A DNA stretch of 32,396 bases from a virus, in IMG/VR virus record IMGVR_UViG_3300030101_001685, positions 1-32,396 of that record. One strand, written 5' to 3'. Shown here in pieces: positions 1-6,270 of this stretch. The translations under genes and the position numbers were made by a program. How positions within the stretch are numbered: position 1 is the stretch's first letter; each line of letters begins with the position of its first letter. The notes below the pieces were generated by a model. That model saw nothing but the letters and a program-made list of their open reading frames with translations. It was not told the DNA's origin and did not search any database.

Positions 1-347
1 GTTGGGCTTGCTATTCCCAAACCTATGCGATTATTAGAACTATCCACTTTGAACGTAGGACTATCTACACTAAAGTCACCAGTGAAAACTCCACCATTAG
101 TTTCAAATGTTGAGAAGCTCACAACCTCTAAAATATCCCCAGTACTAGCACCACTTGCAAGAACAACATCAGACCCATTCGCAGCTGTAAAGTCTGCTGA
201 AGCTAATTTAATTCCATTAAGATATACGTCTAACATACCTACAGTATATCCACTGGTAGCAAAAGAAGTTTGCCCAGAAGTAGCAGTGAAAGTATCTCTT
301 GTTTGTGTAGCTTGTGGGGTGGGTATGTTTCCTAAATATCCTGCCAT
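1..347 (-). CDS. Tail fibre protein, N-terminal part (cut by the window edge)
   Basis: The gene starts at 347 and reads off the left edge with no stop, so 115 codons are visible. The protein begins MAGYLGNIPTPQATQTR, continues through a beta-rich stretch and ends in FKVDSSNNRIGLGIASP. That last motif is typical of phage fibres just before long repeats or an intramolecular-chaperone domain. The role would be host recognition at the tail tip. It is the last leftward gene visible, 3 nt after the small gene at 351-629. The first residues match those of the C1q-like fibre at 640-1227 (MAGYIG). Its missing C-terminus may be the fragment at the right edge (32343-32396). Fibre assignment is by motif and context. 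Confidence 0.75.
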   Translation of the reverse strand, partial: MAGYLGNIPTPQATQTRDTFTATSGQTSFATSGYTVGMLDVYLNGIKLASADFTAANGSDVVLASGASTGDILEVVSFSTFETNGGVFTGDFSVDSPTFKVDSSNNRIGLGIASP

Positions 348-350
348 GAT

Positions 351-629
351 TTATCCTATCTCACTTGCTTTATCTCTTGCGGCTCTATCTTTGTAGTCAC
401 TCCGTTTTGTGACCATCTCAACAAACTTATCTTGTGAACTTGGGATTGGGTCAGTAAAGCTATCATCATTCATAAGTTTCGTTGTCCACTCAGACTGCAT
501 CCTTTTCCAACAGTTATTTACCTTGCCTGTCATTGCCGCCTGTAACCACGCATCTAGGTCTAGCAAATCATTCTTCAGAATTGTTTGTTCTGTGTCTGTA
601 AGTTCTACAGTTAATGTTAGTTTTGCCAT
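351..629 (-). CDS. Small tail-fibre-associated protein
   Basis: This 92-residue soluble protein has an N-terminal beta segment (MAKLTLTVELTDTEQTILKN) followed by helices rich in Trp, Asp and Lys. Small proteins of this kind, starting with a short strand and a 'LTDTEQ' turn, lie beside fibre genes in many marine podoviruses and cyanophages, and a structural or assembly role is usually supposed. It sits between two fibre genes, 10 nt after one and 3 nt before the next, so it is clearly part of the fibre cassette. No enzymatic motif is seen. The resemblance is from memory, not alignment. Confidence 0.7.
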   Translation of the reverse strand: MAKLTLTVELTDTEQTILKNDLLDLDAWLQAAMTGKVNNCWKRMQSEWTTKLMNDDSFTDPIPSSQDKFVEMVTKRSDYKDRAARDKASEIG

Positions 630-639
630 TTATTTCTCC

Positions 640-1227
640 TTAACACACTAAATAACCAGAAAAATTTGTCCATGTTCCAGTACCTTCTACGTGACTGTGG
701 TTGGGACTGCCACCATACTGTTTAATTTGAAGATATGCAGTGTCACTTGCATCCATGTCCGTCAAAAAAGAACTACTCCAAGTCCAAAAAGCAGGGTCTG
801 AACTAAAGTCGTCTGTTGATAATAATTTATAATGATCCCTGTTAGAAGTTCTAATATATAACAAATAATATTCAGCACCATTATCAACCAAATCTATTCT
901 TACATGAGCGTTAAATTGGTATTTTCCTGTTACAGCTGCAGTGAATGTGTTTGATGAAAAATCTGCATTGTTGTCAAAGACCTCCGTGTCAAAGGTAATA
1001 GTTGTGTCAACATTTCTATCAAAGTCTTGACTAGCAGATTTGGTAACTAAAAAAGCAGATTGTTTAGGCATAGTCACATGACCAGAACTATCAATAGTCA
1101 TAGCCGTAGTACCATTATCACCTTTTATCGTATCAACTAATAAACTACCACCGATGTCAGCATCACCACTAACTTCTGCCGCAGTGGTACTAAGAAGAAC
1201 AGCTTTACTTCCTATATATCCTGCCAT
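640..1227 (-). CDS. Tail fibre with C1q-like C-terminal domain
   Basis: The protein has 195 residues. Residues 1-55 form a fibre-like N-terminus (MAGYIG, then a Gly/Asp/Thr-rich 'DADIGGSLLVDTIKGDNG' stretch). Residues from about 58 to the end look like a C1q/TNF-like jelly roll: FDTEVFDNN, then 'FTAAVTGKYQFNAHVR', a central 'YYLLYIRTS' strand and a final 'TNFSGYLVC' strand. Phage C1q-like domains are trimeric receptor-binding tips. It overlaps the preceding gene by one base (TAATG), which implies coupled translation. The N-terminus resembles that of the fibre at the left edge, so the two may dock to the same tail part. Confidence 0.8.
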   Translation of the reverse strand: MAGYIGSKAVLLSTTAAEVSGDADIGGSLLVDTIKGDNGTTAMTIDSSGHVTMPKQSAFLVTKSASQDFDRNVDTTITFDTEVFDNNADFSSNTFTAAVTGKYQFNAHVRIDLVDNGAEYYLLYIRTSNRDHYKLLSTDDFSSDPAFWTWSSSFLTDMDASDTAYLQIKQYGGSPNHSHVEGTGTWTNFSGYLVC

Positions 1228-1580
1228 TAGGTTTGCTCCATATAACTCATTGTTGCTGAAATCTTATCTGCCACTGAACAATCAATCTTTATAATATCAC
1301 CAACATTCAATATTATCTTTCCATCAAGCACTGAAAGAGTAGATCCACTTGGTATGGGTGCATCCTTGATAATATGAGCTGTTGTATTCTGTGTCTGTGA
1401 TGTTTGAGTAGTTGTACTTACAAGAGTAACACTAGCTGTAACCTGTGCAGTATGTACATTTGCTAAGTTTAATCCCAGAACAACTATCGTACTTCCTGAC
1501 TGTACTGTATACAAAGTTTCTGGAGTTCCTGCACTAGCAGGACAAACATCCCTTGTGATTACACGAAAATTATTTGGCAT
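1227..1580 (-). CDS. Small beta-rich tail/structural protein
   Basis: This 117-residue protein is almost all beta-strand and Thr/Ser-rich turns (MPNNFRVITRDVCPASAG, then 'TVQSGSTIVVLGLNLANV' and 'ILNVGDIIKIDCSV'). The pattern is that of a single virion beta-sandwich. Similar proteins accompany fibre genes in marine phages, but I know no tested function. It follows the large fibre at 1582-3207 by one base and its TAA stop shares a base with the next ATG. Fibre accessory or minor capsid/tail protein is the best reading. Confidence 0.65.
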   Translation of the reverse strand: MPNNFRVITRDVCPASAGTPETLYTVQSGSTIVVLGLNLANVHTAQVTASVTLVSTTTQTSQTQNTTAHIIKDAPIPSGSTLSVLDGKIILNVGDIIKIDCSVADKISATMSYMEQT

Positions 1581-1581
1581 C

Positions 1582-3207
1582 TTATCCTCCTAACGCTATC
1601 GCCAAGGCTGTAGCTTCGTCAGCCGCCGCAGTTGCCGTTGTTGCTCCAATGTCAGAAAGAACCTCAGAGGTACTTCTGCTCTCTAAACCATTTGCTGTAA
1701 ATCTTGCATATTCATCATCAGCAACAGAAGCACTATCAATCTTAACGGCATTGGTATTTGATATTCCAAAGGTTAGTGAAGCCTGAGCACCAATGTCACT
1801 CAACACTTCTGCTGTACTTCTACTCTCTAATCCGTTGGCTGTAAAACGAGCATACTCATCATCTGCTACTGAACTGCTATCCACCTTAACTGCATTCGTA
1901 TTGCTAATTCCAAAAGTTAAAGAGGCTTGCCCACCAATATCACTAAGAACTTCTGAAGCACTCCTACCTTCTATTGATGTACCTGACACTCTAAGAAAAT
2001 CATCATCAGCAACACCAGAAGTAAAAACTGGAAGATTACCATTTGATATACCTGTAGATAGTGTTGCTGTTGTAGTTATAGCTGTACCATTGAGCGTCAT
2101 AGCATCAGCTTCTAATGTACCATCTACATCAACATTGCCAGAAATATCCAAAGATGCCGCCACTATCTCACCACTAGCAGTTAATGTAGTTATGTTAGGA
2201 TTAGCTCCTGATCCTGCAAGAGAAGCCATATCCGCAATCACTGAACTTGTAGCCAAAAGGTTTAAGTCCTCCACAATGGCACTTGTAGCCAGGAGATTAA
2301 GGTCTGTAACAATATCGGAGGTAGCTAGGGTATTGAGGTCACTTACTATATCGGCAGTGGCGAGGGTATTCAGATCACTCACAATATCACTGGTTGCAAG
2401 GGTGTTTAAGTCTGACACTATATCGCTTGTAGCTAACGTATTAAGATCACTTACCACATCACTGGTGGCTAACGTATTTAAGTCTGACACTATATCACTG
2501 GTAGCCAAGGTATTGAGATCAGATACAAAGTCACTGGTTATAAGTGAAGCTACTCCTGCAACAGAAGAAACACTAGATGCTATACCGGCAACAGTTGTTA
2601 CATTAGAACTAATACCGGCTACTGTTGTGACGTTAGATGATATGCCGGCTACAGTGTTGATATTGGCGGTAATAGCTGAGAGAGAGTTTACATTTGCAAT
2701 AGTGGGTCCGGCTTCCGGGTTGCCGGTTGTGGCATTAAAACCTAGCACCGTTCCTAACCTGGAGGCTTTATCCGGGAGTGTCATTGATATTGTATCTATA
2801 TCATATTCCGGGGCTACAAGTGCTCGGTCCAGTTTCTTATCAATTTGCTGTTGAACCATAAGGCTTGTATCAAAGTCTGTTTCCAGTGATGCAGCAGTAA
2901 TGGGTCCACCTGTGCTATAGACTGACGTTCTCGCTAGAGGAACATTCGATACAATCGTTATTGTTTGGGAAGAGGTGGGGAAATTACTTGAAGTAAATCT
3001 TACTCTACCCGTTCCGTCCGTATTTATCTTGGAAGTTTCAGAACTAGAGTTCTCCACATTGTAATGGGTTCCGGCAGTTTTTAATGTACTGTCAACATAC
3101 ACTTTAACTTCAGTATGAGCATTTATTTGAAAAGCAAACTCAAAGGGTCCGGCACTACCATTCCCGGTATAACTTTTCCATCTTACTGTGCTCGTTATGT
3201 TTGTCAT
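1582..3207 (-). CDS. Tail fibre with T7-gp17-like N-terminus and repeat shaft
   Basis: The protein has 541 residues. Residues 1-125 match the T7 tail-fibre N-terminal domain, which attaches the fibre to the tail: 'SYTGNGSAGPFEFAFQI', 'EVKVYVDS', 'GGPITAASLETDFD' and 'QQQIDKKLDRAL'. Residues 170-224 hold about four 10-residue 'AGISSNVTTV' repeats. Residues 225-332 are nine 12-residue repeats (consensus SDIVSDLNTLAT) that likely form a helical or coiled shaft. Residues 416-511 are two 48-residue repeats plus the start of a third. The end is Ala-rich and lacks a known receptor-binding domain, so the tip may be supplied by the smaller fibre proteins downstream. Confidence 0.88.
   Translation of the reverse strand: MTNITSTVRWKSYTGNGSAGPFEFAFQINAHTEVKVYVDSTLKTAGTHYNVENSSSETSKINTDGTGRVRFTSSNFPTSSQTITIVSNVPLARTSVYSTGGPITAASLETDFDTSLMVQQQIDKKLDRALVAPEYDIDTISMTLPDKASRLGTVLGFNATTGNPEAGPTIANVNSLSAITANINTVAGISSNVTTVAGISSNVTTVAGIASSVSSVAGVASLITSDFVSDLNTLATSDIVSDLNTLATSDVVSDLNTLATSDIVSDLNTLATSDIVSDLNTLATADIVSDLNTLATSDIVTDLNLLATSAIVEDLNLLATSSVIADMASLAGSGANPNITTLTASGEIVAASLDISGNVDVDGTLEADAMTLNGTAITTTATLSTGISNGNLPVFTSGVADDDFLRVSGTSIEGRSASEVLSDIGGQASLTFGISNTNAVKVDSSSVADDEYARFTANGLESRSTAEVLSDIGAQASLTFGISNTNAVKIDSASVADDEYARFTANGLESRSTSEVLSDIGATTATAAADEATALAIALGG
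1675..1962 (-). repeat. Two tandem 144-bp repeats in the fibre gene
   Basis: Units 1819-1962 and 1675-1818 encode 48-residue copies (S-x-x-EVLSDIG ... FTANGLESR) that are nearly identical in protein. A third copy begins and stops after about ten residues. Such in-frame repeats let fibre length change by recombination. Confidence 0.85.
2212..2535 (-). repeat. Nine tandem 36-bp repeats in the fibre gene
   Basis: Nine in-frame 36-bp units encode the 12-residue consensus SDIVSDLNTLAT. Inner units are nearly invariant in protein, while the last three (in reading order) have diverged, ending in SSVIADMASLAG. DNA copies differ mainly at third codon positions, so selection acts on the protein repeat. 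There are no unique spacers, so it is not a CRISPR array. Confidence 0.9.
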
Positions 3208-3234
3208 TCTAAAACTACCTTCTAGTATTTATAC

Positions 3235-6200
3235 TTAATTACCAAGTGAATATCCATCCTTTTCTGGATTGTCGATCCTGTACAAGCGATTTAATCGACC
3301 TTGCGTCATTACACTCATCTTAGCCGCATCTCTGTGGTCACCCAGTATATCATTAAGTCTTTTAAACTTTTCATCATCAGGCAGACCGATATATTCTAAA
3401 TGTTCATCGGCATTCGGGTCTGTAACTATTGTATTTAATCTATTGCGTAACGTCATGTTTACATCATAAAAGTCATCACCAGGCATATTACCGTCCATAT
3501 CAGAGTTGTTGACGGCATCAACATAACTTAAATACTCTTCGGCTGTCATAGCATAACCGGCTACCTTGCGTGGGTGAAAACTAAACTCACCAAAGCCTAA
3601 CTGAGAAAGTCTCATTAGTTCTAAGTCTACTTGGTCATACGCTCCTGTTTGAATTCTCATTGGGTTGAAGGATTGGATAAGTTTTCCATTTTTCTTTAGC
3701 TGTTCCTCATCCATCTGCATAATTGGTTCATTCCAAAAATTTACATCATCGTATGTATTCTGAGAAAAAAGTGGATGCCTTGCTCTTGCTTGATTTAATA
3801 CCTCTAACCATCCTTTCCAAAAAGGACTTATATCTTCTATTCGCATACTGTTTATCTGATCGTCTGTTAGCATGGTATTAGATTTAAAAGGATCACTTAA
3901 CCTTTCAAGTGTGGCTTGGAAGGAAGTAGTTCCCATAAAAGGATAATCAACAAAGTTTCTTGCTAATGGACCTAATCCAAGACTGGTTGATGTTTCTACT
4001 TGACCGCCGACAGCCGTAGCAAATCCTGCTCCTCGTCTGCCTAAATAACGCATAAAAGCTTCTCCTCTGTTTTCTGCGTCATCATATTTATTGCCAAGTA
4101 TTTCCTGCATTTCAGCTAATCCTTGCATGAACGGTATATTGGATGAATATTCCATTGTAGTCATAAGCAAAGAATTAAGTAACTTTTCCTGTAAATCAGC
4201 ATCTTGGTTATATTCTACAAAGTTATTGTAATCTGCCGCCGCAACTAAAAGCATAGAAATAGGATCAAATCTATTGAAGGAATAGAACTTATAGGTGTCA
4301 TCATCTTGCTTAATACCTATAGAGGTAGAGGGTACGTTTGCCCCCTTGTTGTAAATAGCTCTAGCCTTCCTATTACCCGGACCTGTACCGGTTACGATAA
4401 CATCATCTCCGTAGTATCCCGATGTTAGGGCAATCATAGATCCTATAACACCCCACCCGGTTATAAGTTTACTAAGTGCCTCATCAAACTCACGACCTTC
4501 ACCTTTAATTAATGCTTTCATAGTAGGGTACGGGTTTATAGATCTGTCTGCGACTTCCTTGAAAATATTAGTTGGTGTTTTGAAAAATGGTACACCTAAA
4601 ACTTTAGCTACATGATTATTAAATAATGAGTTGCCGCCTTGAGCTATAGTCCCCATGAAACGTCCATCGGCTGTAATTGGTGCTTGAAAGGTTTCCTTAA
4701 GTGATACCTCTCTTTCTCTTTTTAAAACATCTGGCGGTGGATCATTTAAATATTTAGTGTACATTGCTGAAGCATACTCTTGTGCCTCGTCTTGACTAAA
4801 ACCTGCACTTAATCGTTTCTCAAATTCTATATGCTGTGCTCTGTATGCCTCCTGATAACGTACTCTTCTGCGTATCATTACCTTAAAATATTCATCTTCA
4901 GCCGCTAGAAATCGTCCAGGTAGTCTTGTAGCAATACCCATAATATTTATAAAAGCCGGCATAAAATTACCCTGCTGTACCTGCTCCATGATATCTGCGA
5001 TATTGTTTGTATCACCTAATGCTAGTTCTCTGATATCTAACTTAGACATAAGATCGCCACTTTCACCCGTTACCATTGTACGAGCCATAAGTTTAAACGC
5101 ATCCTTCTGAGCCATAAGAGATCCATGCAGAAACGCTTGTGTTTCTATTAACGTTGCCCGGTCATCACCGGCACCAAAAAAGTCTCTTCTAATATTTCCA
5201 ATAACACCGGCTACACCTGTTTCAGCTAAGCGTTGAAGTTGAAAGGCACTATTACCGGCTACGTTTACTGTGTGCGTTACTGGTGAAGAGAGAAGGGCAT
5301 TAATGTAGGCTTCCATCATAAAATCTATTGTCTTACGTCCATACGTTGCCGTCTTTGAAAGATAATCTGGGGTACGTCTGCTCGGTAAAGTGGCTACAAC
5401 AGCTAGGTCATAAAGTGCTTCTTTTTCTTCTAGCTCCGATAGTATTTGGTTTGTAGCACTGACTGATTGCATATCCATAGACGGACCATAGTTACCGCCA
5501 ATACCTAACCGTGTATCCATATCAATAACTTTCTGGGCATGAGATCCGACTGCTAATGTACGTCCGGCTTCACTCATAGCACCACTGACTTGGGCGGCTA
5601 GATTTTCTGTTATTACTCTAAGTTTTTGAAATTTCCTATATTCACTTGCAAATTCTTCTTGTGAAATTGTACCCTCTGCTTTTCTTTTTATAATACTTGA
5701 CGCTCCATACTTTGCTTCGTCTGATAGACGTTTCATCATTAATAGACCGCCTAAAACCTCCTCTGGCTTCATCGTTTCACCGGGCTTACGCATCAATGTC
5801 TTTTTTGAAATCTCAAACAATCCCATTTGGTTAGCAAGTTTTGTCATGTCTTCAATAGACATTTTACCTCTACGGGCAAACTTAAACAGCTCTATGTTTT
5901 GTGCTTTTAACTGGTTTAGAAAATCATAAGAGGATGGATCGTCGGCATCCAATTCCATTTTTTTCATACCCTTGTACAATGTTATAGCGTCTATTAATAT
6001 ATCTTCCCCATCAAAAATATCGCCCAGTCTACCCATGTTAAGACCCGGACCCTTGTATCCATTGTCTGTAAATACCTCCATCAAACTTTCGATGTCTTTA
6101 TCTCTAGCGTCTGGCAGAACTACAGTCTTGCCGATAACTTCTGGGGTATCTGTAGGTAGGTCTTTACCGAATGTCTCAGCTTCAGCACTTCTACCTAAGT

Positions 6201-6270
6201 CTCTGAGCTTGTTAATAGTTGCATCGATAATAGCGGCAGGTGCTTTTAACTTTCCTCTAAATTCAGCCAT
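3235..6270 (-). CDS. Large internal virion (ejection) protein
   Basis: This is a protein of about 1011 residues, mostly helical, with scattered hydrophobic stretches such as 'WGVIGSMIALTSGYYG' and 'INALLSSPVTHTVNVAGNSA'. It lies after the gp11/gp12/gp14-like genes and before the fibres, the place of the large ejection protein (gp16) in T7-like genomes. I see no lytic transglycosylase motif, unlike T7 gp16. I chose the ATG at 6270 (MAEFRGKL) because GGAGG at 6280-6276 is 5 nt upstream. An ATG at 6282 would give four more residues but lies within that Shine-Dalgarno region. Role is by position and size. Confidence 0.7.
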   Translation of the reverse strand: MAEFRGKLKAPAAIIDATINKLRDLGRSAEAETFGKDLPTDTPEVIGKTVVLPDARDKDIESLMEVFTDNGYKGPGLNMGRLGDIFDGEDILIDAITLYKGMKKMELDADDPSSYDFLNQLKAQNIELFKFARRGKMSIEDMTKLANQMGLFEISKKTLMRKPGETMKPEEVLGGLLMMKRLSDEAKYGASSIIKRKAEGTISQEEFASEYRKFQKLRVITENLAAQVSGAMSEAGRTLAVGSHAQKVIDMDTRLGIGGNYGPSMDMQSVSATNQILSELEEKEALYDLAVVATLPSRRTPDYLSKTATYGRKTIDFMMEAYINALLSSPVTHTVNVAGNSAFQLQRLAETGVAGVIGNIRRDFFGAGDDRATLIETQAFLHGSLMAQKDAFKLMARTMVTGESGDLMSKLDIRELALGDTNNIADIMEQVQQGNFMPAFINIMGIATRLPGRFLAAEDEYFKVMIRRRVRYQEAYRAQHIEFEKRLSAGFSQDEAQEYASAMYTKYLNDPPPDVLKREREVSLKETFQAPITADGRFMGTIAQGGNSLFNNHVAKVLGVPFFKTPTNIFKEVADRSINPYPTMKALIKGEGREFDEALSKLITGWGVIGSMIALTSGYYGDDVIVTGTGPGNRKARAIYNKGANVPSTSIGIKQDDDTYKFYSFNRFDPISMLLVAAADYNNFVEYNQDADLQEKLLNSLLMTTMEYSSNIPFMQGLAEMQEILGNKYDDAENRGEAFMRYLGRRGAGFATAVGGQVETSTSLGLGPLARNFVDYPFMGTTSFQATLERLSDPFKSNTMLTDDQINSMRIEDISPFWKGWLEVLNQARARHPLFSQNTYDDVNFWNEPIMQMDEEQLKKNGKLIQSFNPMRIQTGAYDQVDLELMRLSQLGFGEFSFHPRKVAGYAMTAEEYLSYVDAVNNSDMDGNMPGDDFYDVNMTLRNRLNTIVTDPNADEHLEYIGLPDDEKFKRLNDILGDHRDAAKMSVMTQGRLNRLYRIDNPEKDGYSLGN

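Noticed and set aside
2212-2535. Regular 36-bp periodicity that could suggest a CRISPR array
   Set aside because: Units are contiguous with no unique spacers and encode a clean 12-residue protein repeat in the fibre frame.
1793-2854. A long plus-strand open frame (353 codons) opposite the fibre gene
   Set aside because: It is the antisense shadow of the tandem repeats: repeated codons without stops on one strand keep the opposite frame open. It has no ribosome site and runs against the operon.
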